Made by a program: the position numbers and the translations under genes. Source: Spirirestis rafaelensis WJT71-NPBG6 (GTDB lineage Bacteria > Cyanobacteriota > Cyanobacteriia > Cyanobacteriales > Nostocaceae). From it: a stretch of DNA of 64,000 bases. Below the pieces are notes generated by a model. The model did no database searches and was not told the origin of the DNA. It saw nothing but the letters and a program-made list of their open reading frames with translations. Positions 51,840 through 60,254 of the stretch are shown in pieces (positions within the stretch are counted from its first letter, which is position 1; each line of letters begins with the position of its first letter). Location of the stretch: assembly GCA_019359015.1 (NCBI GenBank), contig JAHHID010000009.1, positions 62,001-126,000 on the forward strand. Reading direction: 5' to 3'.

Positions 51840-54800
51840 TCACTTTGCACTACCAACCCCATCGCACAGATGCTTGTCATTCTCACTCGCAGTCTGATTA
51901 TTCTGCAAATAATTACGCACCCAATCGCAACCGCGCACCATTAAATTATCTAAATCCAAATTCCACAAAATTACTGTTTTGTCATAACTGCCAGAAGCCA
52001 AGGTTTTGCCATCCGGGCTAAAAGCGACGCTATTGACCGCATGGCTATGCCCACTCAGGGTTTGCGAAAGTTTGCCTGTTGCCACATCCCAGAGTTTGAT
52101 GGTCTTGTCTTCACTGCTAGCCAAGGTTTTGCCATCGGGGCTAAAAGGGACGCTATTGACCCCATCGCTATCCTCAGTCAGGGTTTGCTTTAGGTTGCCT
52201 GTTGCCACATCCCAGAGTTTGATGGTCTTGTCTTCACTGCTAGCCAAGGTTTTGCCATCGGGGCTAAATGCGACGCTCTTGACGATATTGCTATGCCCAG
52301 TCAGGGTTTGCGAAAGTTTGCCTGTTGCCACATCCCAGAGTTTGATGGTGCTGTCAGCACTGCCAGAAGCCAAGGTTTTGCCATCGGGGCTAAATGCGAC
52401 GCTAATGACCCCACTCCTATCCCCAGTCAGGGTTTGCGAAAGTTTGCCTGTTGCCACATCCCAGAGTTTGATCGTCTTGTCTTCACTGCTAGAAGCCAAG
52501 GTTTTGCCATCGGGGCTAAATGCGACGCTATAGACGACATTGCTATGCCCAGTCAGGGTTTGCGAAAGTTTGCCTGTTGCCACATCCCAGAGTTTGATGG
52601 TGCTGTCAGCACTGCCAGAAGCCAAGGTTTTGCCATCGGGGCTAAATGCGACGCTAATGACCCCACTCCTATCCCCAGTCAGGGTTTGCGAAAGTTTGCC
52701 TGTTGCCACATCCCAGAGTTTGATGGTGCTGTCAGCACTGCCAGAAGCCAAGGTTTTGCCATCGGGGCTAAAAGCGACGCTATTGACCGACTCGCTATGC
52801 CTAGTCAGGGTTTGCGAAAGTTTGCCTGTTGCCACATCCCAGAGTTTGATGGTATTGCCTTCACTGCCAGAAGCCAAGGTTTTGCCATCGGGACTAAAAG
52901 CGACGCTCCTTACATACTCGCTATGCCCAGTCAGGGTTTGCGAAAGTTTGCCTGTAGCCACATCCCAGAGTTTGATCGTCTTGTCCCAACTGCCAGAAGC
53001 CAAGGTTTTGCCATCCGGGCTAAAAGCGACGCTATTGACCGACTCGCTATGCCCACTCAGGGTTTGCGAAAGTTTGCCTGTAGCCACATCCCAGAGTTTG
53101 ATCGTCTTGTCTTCACTGCCAGAAGCCAAGGCTTTGCCATCGGGGCTAAAAGCGACGCTATGCCCAGTCAGGGTTTGCGAAAGTTTGCCTGTTGCCACAT
53201 CCCAGAGTTTGATCGTCTTGTCTTCACTGCCAGAAGCCAAGGTTTTGCCATCCGGGCTAAAAGCGACGCTAATAACCACATTCCTATGCCCAGTCAGGGT
53301 TTGCGAAAGTTTGCCTGTTGCCACATCCCAGAGTTTGATCGTCTTGTCTTCACTGCCAGAAGCCAAGGTTTTGCCATCCGGGCTAAAAGCGACGCTAAAG
53401 ACCAGATTTCTATCCCCAGTCAGGGTTTGCGAAAGTTTGCCTGTTGCCACATCCCAGAGTTTGATCGTCTTGTCACCACTGCCAGAAGCCAAGGTTTTGC
53501 CATCGGGGCTAAAAGCGACGCTATTGACCCACTCGCTATGCCCAGTCAGGGTTTGCTTAGGGCTGCCTGTTGCCACATCCCAAAGTTTGATCGTCTTGTC
53601 ACTACTGCCAGAAGCCAAGGTTTTGCCATCGGGGCTAAAAGCGACGCTATTGACCGACTCGCTATGCCCTTGCAAGCGGTTGCGTTCTTTGACATTATAA
53701 ACAGCGTTGAGCAACGTACCTACAACTTGTAGAGGAGGATTATGTTTTGAACGCAGTGGTTTTGCAGAACGTAAAGCTTCGATGAGGGCATCAAACTTTT
53801 TGCCTTGATTGAAAAGTTCAGTGGAATACATAGCCAGAGCCTCAATTTGACCAAGCTGATTTTGTTGTGCTTGCTGCAATTGCCAAAAGCCAAAGCCAGC
53901 CAATATCAAAGCACCTACAAAACCACCAGTCAACCCAAAAATAGTTTGTTGTCGCCGGCGTTTCTCTTGCTGCTTCTCCGTATCTCGTTGTTGTCTGCTA
54001 ACTGCAATAAAATCTCGTTCCTCCTGGGTCATTTCCTCCCCGCGTTTGTGCAGCCAATCTTCTGCTACAGCCAACGGCGCACCTCGCAAAAACGCTCCAT
54101 AATTGCGATCGCTATTTTTCCACTCTCGTAATCCTACCTTTAACCGCTCTTGCCAAGTGCGAAACTGACGGTTAGCATTTATCCACTCTCGCAAAGTTTC
54201 CCATTCCCGAATCAGCGCTTCATGCACCACCTCTACCGTATCTTCCGGAGAAACCTCTCCCCCAACCCCTCCCCTACGAGGGGAGGGGCTTTGAGAATCC
54301 GTCTCCCCCTTCCCTTGCAGGGAAGGGGGCAGGGGGGTTAGGTCTCCCCCCGTCACCACCAACCGAGCTTGATATCCCGCTAAATAACTCACCAAGCCCC
54401 AATTATCTTTCCCAACCTCCGCACGAGTCGCGATGCGTCGAGTATCCTCCGTTCCCTCCCCAGGACGCACTAATTGCACAAAAATTCGCTCTGCCTGTTT
54501 TTGCTGTGACTCATTAAGTTGTTGATAAACCAGTTCTGCATGATTAGCGATCGCCTTCTTCACACCGCCAATTTCATCGTATGCTTGGTGAGTTAACACC
54601 CGGTTTTGTTGCTTCTCCCACAGTCGAGTTAAAGCAAATTCCAACAAAGGCAAGTTACCCGGTTCTTGTCCGACATCATCCAAAATTCGTTGCGTCAGTT
54701 GCCCTTCTAATTGCACCTCTAGCTTTTGTGCCGGTAGTGCGATCGCTGCTTTCAGTTCCTCCCGTTTCATCGAACTCAACAACTGAGGTGTAAACTCCTG

Positions 54801-55982
54801 CAACGCATCCCGAAACGGACGGTAGGAAAGCACATAACCGTAAAAGTCAGCTCGTAACGTGAAAACCAGTGTCATTTCTGGAGAAATAGCCGAGAGGATT
54901 GCATCAGCAAAGCTTTCTTGTTCTTCCTTCTGGCAAAGCGTATAAAGTTCTTCAAATTGGTCTGCAACTAACAACAGACGTTTACCACCGTTGCGTTCTT
55001 TGATGCTATACGCTACTTGCTGCAAAGTAATTCTACTGGACTGCATATCACCTGCCAGTCCCGCAGCTTCCCGCAGTAGTCCAGTTTCACTCAGTTCTGG
55101 CTCTAATAAACGCACCAACGCACAAGCCAACTGATAAAATGGTTGATTACCAGGACGGAAAGATGAAATCAGCCAGTTTCCCTCACTTCGCAACTGCGGA
55201 ATCAGTCCGGCAAACACGATAGAAGATTTACCACTACCACTCGGACCAACCACACCTACCAAAGGCTGTTTGCGAGTCGTCTGAACTAACTCATTTACAA
55301 AAGTTTCCCGTCCAAAAAAGAAAGCTGCATCTTCTTCCCCAAAAGCAGACAATCCCTGGTAAGGGTTGGGTGGAATAACATCAGTTTCAAAAGTAGTCGA
55401 GACATCAGTTAATTCATTTTTCTTCAAAACCGGAGTCTGATGCTCCAAAAAACCCATCATCTGAGTGCAGCCTAACTCATAGGCAAACTCCACATCTTCC
55501 CCAGCACCGAGCGCATCGTAAAAAGCCACAGCAAAGGCAACAGCTGCTTTATCACCCACAGCTTTATTCATGCCAATGACATATTTTACATATTGGCTAA
55601 TAGCCTCTGCTTGCACTTCTGAATAACAAGCATTGAGAACAACACACTCTACACCCTTTCTCGCAAACAGCTTAAACATACTTGCCAGCGCATCAGCTTG
55701 TACATACACCGTCTGCTTCGTCTCATTTTCCAGGATAATGCCATCCTCAGCAGTCCCGTGTCCGCAAAAGTGAACAATCTGCGGTTGAGTGTCGAGAATA
55801 GCGCGGTAAAAATCACGCGATCGCACTGCCCACTTTTGCTTTAAATCAAACTCGTCCCGCTTATTTGCTCGTTGCAATCCCTCATCAATTTCCCGCACTT
55901 CTACATCAAGTTGCAGTTTAGAAGTATCTCTGGGATTCGCTGCCAACAGCAAAATCGTTTTTACACGCGCTTTATTATTCAT
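51840..55982 (-). CDS. CHAT protease domain - nSTAND1-like NTPase - 14 x WD40 repeat protein
   Basis: 1380 residues from ATG 55982 (MNNKARVKTILLLAANPRDT). Residues 1-190: CHAT caspase-like domain, catalytic His75 in IVHFCGHGT and Cys119 in VVLNACYSE. Residues 205-600: STAND NTPase of the nSTAND1 kind (NPYQGLSAFGEEDAAFFFGR; Walker A GPSGSGKSS at 246-254; Walker B LLLVADQFEELY at 336-347; VEVVHEALIREWETL near 585). A coiled stretch and one hydrophobic helix (IFGLTGGFVGALILAGFGFW, near 680-700) follow, then 14 WD40 units to residue 1345. The layout matches signal-sensing conflict or regulated-proteolysis NTPases. A low-complexity repeat sits in frame near 541-578. Upstream ATG 56033 is less likely. 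Confidence 0.92.
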   Translation of the reverse strand: MNNKARVKTILLLAANPRDTSKLQLDVEVREIDEGLQRANKRDEFDLKQKWAVRSRDFYRAILDTQPQIVHFCGHGTAEDGIILENETKQTVYVQADALASMFKLFARKGVECVVLNACYSEVQAEAISQYVKYVIGMNKAVGDKAAVAFAVAFYDALGAGEDVEFAYELGCTQMMGFLEHQTPVLKKNELTDVSTTFETDVIPPNPYQGLSAFGEEDAAFFFGRETFVNELVQTTRKQPLVGVVGPSGSGKSSIVFAGLIPQLRSEGNWLISSFRPGNQPFYQLACALVRLLEPELSETGLLREAAGLAGDMQSSRITLQQVAYSIKERNGGKRLLLVADQFEELYTLCQKEEQESFADAILSAISPEMTLVFTLRADFYGYVLSYRPFRDALQEFTPQLLSSMKREELKAAIALPAQKLEVQLEGQLTQRILDDVGQEPGNLPLLEFALTRLWEKQQNRVLTHQAYDEIGGVKKAIANHAELVYQQLNESQQKQAERIFVQLVRPGEGTEDTRRIATRAEVGKDNWGLVSYLAGYQARLVVTGGDLTPLPPSLQGKGETDSQSPSPRRGGVGGEVSPEDTVEVVHEALIREWETLREWINANRQFRTWQERLKVGLREWKNSDRNYGAFLRGAPLAVAEDWLHKRGEEMTQEERDFIAVSRQQRDTEKQQEKRRRQQTIFGLTGGFVGALILAGFGFWQLQQAQQNQLGQIEALAMYSTELFNQGKKFDALIEALRSAKPLRSKHNPPLQVVGTLLNAVYNVKERNRLQGHSESVNSVAFSPDGKTLASGSSDKTIKLWDVATGSPKQTLTGHSEWVNSVAFSPDGKTLASGSGDKTIKLWDVATGKLSQTLTGDRNLVFSVAFSPDGKTLASGSEDKTIKLWDVATGKLSQTLTGHRNVVISVAFSPDGKTLASGSEDKTIKLWDVATGKLSQTLTGHSVAFSPDGKALASGSEDKTIKLWDVATGKLSQTLSGHSESVNSVAFSPDGKTLASGSWDKTIKLWDVATGKLSQTLTGHSEYVRSVAFSPDGKTLASGSEGNTIKLWDVATGKLSQTLTRHSESVNSVAFSPDGKTLASGSADSTIKLWDVATGKLSQTLTGDRSGVISVAFSPDGKTLASGSADSTIKLWDVATGKLSQTLTGHSNVVYSVAFSPDGKTLASSSEDKTIKLWDVATGKLSQTLTGDRSGVISVAFSPDGKTLASGSADSTIKLWDVATGKLSQTLTGHSNIVKSVAFSPDGKTLASSEDKTIKLWDVATGNLKQTLTEDSDGVNSVPFSPDGKTLASSEDKTIKLWDVATGKLSQTLSGHSHAVNSVAFSPDGKTLASGSYDKTVILWNLDLDNLMVRGCDWVRNYLQNNQTASENDKHLCDGVGSAK
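51955..53688 (-). repeat. Fourteen nearly identical WD40 coding units (126 bp each)
   Basis: Most units are 42 codons. They share the core SVAFSPDGKTLASGS and TIKLWDVATGKLSQTL. Variation is concentrated just after GH/GD (SESVN, SEWVN, RNLVF, RNVVI, SEYVR, RSGVI, SNVVY, SNIVK, SDGVN, SHAVN) and at the residue before DKT or DST. Units 9 and 11 are identical in protein sequence. Unit 5 lacks five residues and units 12-13 lack one. Fourteen units suit two seven-bladed propellers. Confidence 0.92.
54250..54354 (-). repeat. Intergenic-type low-complexity repeat embedded in the NTPase coding region
   Basis: CCCAACCCCTCCCCTACGAG then GGGGAGGGGCTTTG, followed by CTTCCCTTGCAGGGAAGGGG, encodes LTPLPPSLQGKGE and QSPSPRRGGVGGEVSP. 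Hairpins of this type are intergenic elsewhere (29887). It keeps frame in a loop just before VEVVHEALIREW. Confidence 0.78.
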
Positions 55983-56314
55983 CAGAGAATAAGTGTAATG
56001 GTTTGTACAAGCCCGTACTATTACCAGTACCACTACAACTGCTCATCTAGTCTTTACAGATAGAGTAATTTTATTATTGCCCTAAATAAACATCAAGACG
56101 CGATTAATCTTGGCACAGACGCGATTAATCGCGTCTCTACAACGGTTGCGGACATGATATTGCCTATTCAAGGTAATTTTATGGCGATCACACTCACCAT
56201 TTCACCAAACGTAAAGTTATAAGACAAGCACTTTGCAACAGAATTAGTTATTTTGTAGTCTAGGTTACAGAAATATTATTAGATAGACCAATCAATTAAA
56301 GGGAACACAAAGCC
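55983..56314. other. Intergenic region with GACGCGATTAATCGCGTC palindromes
   Basis: Divergent spacer between the CHAT gene and a small plus-strand gene. It holds a half copy AGACGCGATTAATC at 56096 and the perfect palindrome at 56117. Bases 56160-56310 would carry promoters; none is clear. Confidence 0.5.
56117..56136. repeat. Perfect 20-bp palindrome AGACGCGATTAATCGCGTCT
   Basis: A dispersed short palindrome, found again at 56570 on the other side of the 83-residue gene and, in altered form, at 28291 and 32431. Confidence 0.85.
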
Positions 56315-56566
56315 ATGAAACTAGATTCCCGTAAACTAGGTTTTAGGATAGCAGGGCAAAGACTGAATCTAGATCTATCAAGTAAGTCTTACCCCAATTC
56401 GCAGCAGAAGTTGCAAGCTTCAACTTGGGTAAAGCTTTTAGAACTTCCCAGCGCCTATAGTTTTGACCAAGCGCTGTTATTATGTCAGGTTACAGAAGAC
56501 GAATGGCTAGCCTGGATTCCCGATCACGGGGAAGCGCTACTCAATACCAGGCAATTTAGTTATTAG
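56315..56566 (+). CDS. Small conserved hypothetical protein
   Basis: 83 residues, soluble. MKLDSRKLGFRIAGQRLNLD, STWVKLLELPSAYSFDQALL and LCQVTEDEWLAWIPDHGEAL show ordinary globular composition. The ATG has a GGGAACACA stretch upstream rather than a strong ribosome site. Framed on both sides by GACGCGATTAATCGCGTC palindromes; its TAG stop abuts the right one. No recognised family or role. Confidence 0.65.
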   Translation: MKLDSRKLGFRIAGQRLNLDLSSKSYPNSQQKLQASTWVKLLELPSAYSFDQALLLCQVTEDEWLAWIPDHGEALLNTRQFSY

Positions 56567-56625
56567 TAGAGACGCGATTAATCGCGTCTTATTGGTACAG
56601 ACGAGATTAATCGCCTCTGTACGTA
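56567..56625. repeat. Two adjacent GACGCGATTAATCGCGTC-type palindromes
   Basis: TAGAGACGCGATTAATCGCG followed after a short spacer by a variant with GACGAGATTAATCGCCTC. They follow directly on the stop codon of the small gene and could form its 3' hairpin. Confidence 0.8.
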
Positions 56626-56671
56626 CTTATTAGTTAGTCGTTGTACCAATTGTCTAAAATATACCCTTAAT

Positions 56672-56724
56672 AAGCCCGCGCAGGCGGGCTTTGTTCGTAT
56701 AGCCCCATCCTTCTAGGATGAGGG
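56672..56724 (-). repeat. Dispersed palindromic repeat (family B), copy 3, overlapping the end of maf
   Basis: AGCCCGCGCAGGCGGGCTTTG, linker TTCGTATAGCC, then CCATCCTTCTAGGATGAGGG, the inverse of copies 1 and 2. The last codons and stop of the maf gene (LPSS-stop) lie within it, so the repeat supplied the gene end. Confidence 0.82.
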
Positions 56725-57318
56725 CAACTGCCAAAAATCAGTAACCTCGTACCCCAGTTGCGCCAACATTTGCCGCAGCAGAGGTAAACTCAAACCAATC
56801 ACGTTACTGTGGCACCCTTCGATTTTTTCCACAAATAAACTACCAAAACCTTCAAGGGCAAAAGCACCTGCACACTTGAGGGGTTCACCTGTGGCAACAT
56901 ATGCAGCGATCGCGCGATCGCTTATTTCCGCAAAATAAACTCTTGTTACCTGACACTTGACTAAAGTTCTATTTTGATCTTTGTCAATCAAAGCATGACC
57001 AGTATACAGATCGCCAAAATTACCTCGCATGATTTGCCAACGAGCGATCGCTTCTTCAGCGTCTGCTGGTTTACCATGAATCTCACCATTTAGCGCCAAA
57101 ACCGAATCACAACCCATTATCAAGCCAGATGCAAACTGAGGTGCTACAGTTTCCGCTTTACACTGAGCAAGAGTTTGCACCAATTGTCCTGGCTCAGTCA
57201 GTTTGATTTGCGACTCATCAAAATCACTAACGCAAACAGTCGGCTCAATTCCAACAGTTTGCAACAAACGGCGTCGTGCCGGCGAAGCAGAGGCGAGTAT
57301 GAAAGTGGGAATACTCAT
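56713..57318 (-). CDS. maf: Maf family nucleoside triphosphate pyrophosphatase
   Basis: 201 residues. It hydrolyses nucleoside triphosphates, often modified or dTTP/UTP, to monophosphate and pyrophosphate, as a housecleaning enzyme. Motifs: [20 protein letters not shown] at the N-terminus, [20 protein letters not shown], then [20 protein letters not shown] and [20 protein letters not shown]. All typical blocks are present. The final residues derive from a palindromic repeat and differ from what I would expect, without apparent harm. Confidence 0.93.
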   Translation of the reverse strand: MSIPTFILASASPARRRLLQTVGIEPTVCVSDFDESQIKLTEPGQLVQTLAQCKAETVAPQFASGLIMGCDSVLALNGEIHGKPADAEEAIARWQIMRGNFGDLYTGHALIDKDQNRTLVKCQVTRVYFAEISDRAIAAYVATGEPLKCAGAFALEGFGSLFVEKIEGCHSNVIGLSLPLLRQMLAQLGYEVTDFWQLPSS

Positions 57319-57423
57319 AGGAAAGCAGGGGGAGCAGGGGAAGCTCTTGACTTTTGACTTTTGAACGCCAGTTGCTTCAAGTCGGCAGAGCCGCCCAACG
57401 CACTGGCTCCTTTTGACTCTTGA

Positions 57424-57969
57424 CTAATATACAGAAAAAGAATTCACACAGCCTTCTATTATCTGTTTAACTCTCTGCCAACGGTTTTCGGCAACAGAGG
57501 CGTTAAAGGTAAAAAGTTTACCTCGGCTAACAGCAACACTGGCGAGGTTGTGGCGTTTTTTGTTATTGGGGAGTTTAACCTCATACTCTAACAAGTAGTA
57601 AGTTTTACCGTTAGATTCTCGTTGTGCAGCGTTGACTAATTCCGCTTTGCGACCAGAGTCAGGAGGAGCGATCGCATTTTTTGACAACTTATATCCTACC
57701 TCTCCCGGCGTGCCCAGTTCTGTCAAAGTTTTGTTATCTGGAACCGGACTAATCACCACAGAAACATTTTCTGTCACCTGAATCAAATCGTGAAACACTA
57801 CATCCGGTCCGTTGGCAACTTTAACTTGCACCCAACCGTTAGGATATAAGAACTGATAGCCATCAGTAGTGTCTACAAAGCTGTTGAGTCCAGCGGCAAC
57901 CGCTACACCAGAATTACTCAGGCTGAAGCTAAACACCAATAGCAAAATCAATACAATTCGTTTCCACAT
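57424..57969 (-). CDS. PsbP-like photosystem II protein (CyanoP type)
   Basis: 181 residues from ATG 57969 (MWKRIVLILLLVFSFSLSNS). A signal peptide with probable cleavage after VAVAAG leads into the PsbP domain: SFVDTTDGYQFLYPNGWVQV, VVFHDLIQVTENVSVVISPV, LGTPGEVGYKLSKNAIAPP and KTYYLLEYEVKLPNNKKRHN. It assists PSII assembly or stability on the lumenal side. No Cys is found at the end of the signal peptide, so unlike some CyanoP proteins it does not look like a lipoprotein. The frame runs on to 58008 without support. Confidence 0.9.
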   Translation of the reverse strand: MWKRIVLILLLVFSFSLSNSGVAVAAGLNSFVDTTDGYQFLYPNGWVQVKVANGPDVVFHDLIQVTENVSVVISPVPDNKTLTELGTPGEVGYKLSKNAIAPPDSGRKAELVNAAQRESNGKTYYLLEYEVKLPNNKKRHNLASVAVSRGKLFTFNASVAENRWQRVKQIIEGCVNSFSVY

Positions 57970-58120
57970 TTCTACAGATTCCTTTGGGCTGGAAGCAACA
58001 CAAGGCACGCTAAATTTACCGTTTTCATTCTCCCATCAACAGGGACATTTAGGCACTGGGGAATAGGGCATGGGGAATGGGAAATGAGAGAAAATTTTTC
58101 AATAATCACCAATTCTTCAT

Positions 58121-58163
58121 GCTGACTCCTAACCCCTAACTCCTGACTCCTGATTCCTAACTC
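58121..58163. repeat. Heptamer repeat of CTGACTC/CTAACTC units
   Basis: Six or so consecutive seven-base units with one or two changes each, just before the 58172 gene start. STRR type. Confidence 0.8.
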
Positions 58164-58171
58164 AACAAATT

Positions 58172-58792
58172 ATGCTGAACAGTAACGAACTACGTTGGTT
58201 TTACCCTGGCAGTATACCGGAAGACATCGAACTTTGGTTCAAACAAAATTGCCTGCTTGACCCGTTGCAGTCACCAGAAGAACGGGAAGATGTATATTTG
58301 TACTCACCATCTGACTTTTTGGGAATCAAACTCCGGCAAGGACGTCTAGAAGTCAAATGGCGCAAATCAGAATTAGGGATAATCCGTTTTGGCGATTCTG
58401 TAGAAGGCAAAGCAGAAAAATGGGGCAAGTGGCTGTGCGAAGATTCTGCAAAAGAAAGTTTTCAGCCAACAACGGTTGCAAATACCCCTTCATGGGTGAG
58501 TGTGCAAAAAGTTCGTTATTCGCAACTTTACCAAATTGTCCCGGAGTTTCCACCGCAAGCTGTTTCAGCTAATGAAGGTATCGACAACGGTTGCAGCGTA
58601 GAACTTACTCGTCTACTGATTCGGGAGAATCCTTGGTGGAGTTTAGCATTTGAAGCTAGCGGTCAAGAAGCTTGTTTGATGGATAATCTTCAAAAAACAG
58701 CTAGTTGGATATTTAATACTTATCACTGGTCAAAGTTGCTTGCTGCGGATTCTTTCGCTTATCCCACTTGGCTAGAACTTGTTTGTAGGTGA
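58172..58792 (+). CDS. Conserved hypothetical protein
   Basis: 206 residues, soluble. The N-terminal part (LRWFYPGSIPEDIELWFKQN, then VYLYSPSDFLGIKLRQGRLE VKW split by charged residues) alternates charged and hydrophobic residues like strands of a barrel, and has some look of a CYTH-type fold. The C-terminal part has VELTRLLIRENPWWSLAFEA and WIFNTYHWSKLLAADSFAYP. I do not recognise the family for certain, and catalytic ExExK is not seen. Single gene; starts right after a heptamer array. Confidence 0.7.
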   Translation: MLNSNELRWFYPGSIPEDIELWFKQNCLLDPLQSPEEREDVYLYSPSDFLGIKLRQGRLEVKWRKSELGIIRFGDSVEGKAEKWGKWLCEDSAKESFQPTTVANTPSWVSVQKVRYSQLYQIVPEFPPQAVSANEGIDNGCSVELTRLLIRENPWWSLAFEASGQEACLMDNLQKTASWIFNTYHWSKLLAADSFAYPTWLELVCR

Positions 58793-59115
58793 CTGTTTAG
58801 CTGCGATGCAAAAACCACCCTCATGGGTACTACCGTGCCTCATAATACTAAGTTATCTTCTAGAAGAGCGCCGTAATCATTGCTACCCTGAATAACTACA
58901 GATTACTTAGCGCCACCTTTTACAAAAGCTTAGGGAAAAGTTAAGAGTAAAAGGTTATACTATTCGCGGCTCTTGCGATCGCGAATAGCTGACTAAAAAA
59001 ATACCGCGATTCACCTTTTGGAGTCAGGCATTTCCAAGCTTTCTTGCTGACTTCTGTAATTGCAATTGCCTTGCAAATAAATTTCGATCAATTTAATTAA
59101 AAAGGAGAAAGTCCA
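58793..59115. other. Intergenic region, nothing recognised
   Basis: No gene or clear repeat. An AAAGGAGAAAG ribosome site lies at 59099-59110, nine bases before the DUF2278 start. A CGCGGCTCTTGCGATCGCGA stretch near 58965 contains HIP1. Confidence 0.4.
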
Positions 59116-60168
59116 ATGAACTTAAGCGAAGGTTATGGTGTGTTAAAGTGTCATGCGATCGCTGGCAAAATGGAACTTGGCACAGATACCCCACACTATC
59201 AAGTTCATGTAAATGACGGTAAGTTTTCTTATCGCCTTGCAGTTAATGTTAGATCAAGTCAAAAACCTTTTGATTTGTTGTATCTTGTCGAGAACAACTT
59301 TGAACATTACATCACCGACAAACTCAATAAATTAGACTTTGGCTTTACGAAGATTGCGGAGACAGATAGAAAAGCCGGAGGAATTGCGCTGGACTACATC
59401 AGAGCAAATTTATTTAAAGTCAGTGAGATGAAACCTTTGCCCTTCAACTTACCAGGAGAAAACAACGACCTCAACGAACTAATTGACTCCTATATTCAAA
59501 GGGCAATTGAGACTAAAGCGCTTATCTACGTATTCGGGGAACCGTGGGGAGTCGATAAACCGGAACCTAAGCCTGACAAAATATTCGGCTTTGAACCAGG
59601 GAGAGGGGTTCATAATATTCACATGAATCAAGGCAACAGCGGAAGCTTTGCCAAGGAAAATGGAGTTTACCAAGATGGGGCATTGTTGATTCATTTTCCG
59701 AGTGCGATCGCATCCCAAGAATACTGGGTAGCAGCATTTTTTGCCTTTCAATCGCAGTCTTTCCACACAGACGATACTACAGGAAATCCAATAGATAAGA
59801 AAGTAGGAACTGAACCACCAGATCCCAGCGTTCCAGCAGTGAAGGCACGAGTAAAGATCGTTGCTGCTTTAGTAAATCCTCCAGGAGAAGATTCAGGAAA
59901 GGAGTCAGTTACTTTAATCAATTGCTCACCCGAAAAAATAGACTTTAGCGGTTGGACACTTACTAATAAAGTAAAACAAAAACAACCTCTTGATGGATTA
60001 AAAATCGAGCCTAGTCAATCTGTCGCAGTGCCTTTAGATAAAGAAAAAATTCAGCTTTCTAATGATGGTGGAATTATCACCATTCTCAATCAAGAAGGTA
60101 TTAAAGTTGACGGTGTTTCTTACACAAAAGATGATGCCAAAGACCAGGGATGGACAATTGTGTTTTGA
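59116..60168 (+). CDS. DUF2278 family protein with C-terminal lamin-tail domain
   Basis: 350 residues. Residues 1-220 match DUF2278 (YukJ-like): GYGVLKCHAIAGKMELGTDT, PHYQVHVNDGKFSYRLAVNV, FEPGRGVHNIHMNQGNSGSF and DGALLIHFPSAIASQEYWVA. Residues 245-350 are an LTD fold: GKESVTLINCSPEKIDFSGW, TLTNKVKQKQPLDG and IQLSNDGGIITILNQEGIKV. The family is of unknown function; the fusion with LTD is common in bacteria. No signal peptide, so cytosolic or exported by another route. A strong ribosome site precedes the ATG. Confidence 0.88.
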   Translation: MNLSEGYGVLKCHAIAGKMELGTDTPHYQVHVNDGKFSYRLAVNVRSSQKPFDLLYLVENNFEHYITDKLNKLDFGFTKIAETDRKAGGIALDYIRANLFKVSEMKPLPFNLPGENNDLNELIDSYIQRAIETKALIYVFGEPWGVDKPEPKPDKIFGFEPGRGVHNIHMNQGNSGSFAKENGVYQDGALLIHFPSAIASQEYWVAAFFAFQSQSFHTDDTTGNPIDKKVGTEPPDPSVPAVKARVKIVAALVNPPGEDSGKESVTLINCSPEKIDFSGWTLTNKVKQKQPLDGLKIEPSQSVAVPLDKEKIQLSNDGGIITILNQEGIKVDGVSYTKDDAKDQGWTIVF

Positions 60169-60214
60169 TTAGTTCTTAGTTGATAATTGATAGTTGGAGC
60201 GTTGTTAACCAATA

Positions 60215-60247
60215 TCGACTTTCCACTATCCACTATCGACTATCCAC
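60215..60247. repeat. Heptamer repeat CCACTAT/CGACTAT
   Basis: Four to five consecutive units between two convergent genes. STRR type. Confidence 0.75.
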
Positions 60248-60254
60248 GCTCCCA

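Noticed and set aside
52293-53732. Plus-strand open frames of 479 and 386 codons opposite the WD40 array
   Set aside because: They are the antisense of a 126-bp repeat lacking stops; the translation just repeats the same 42 residues and has no start signals.
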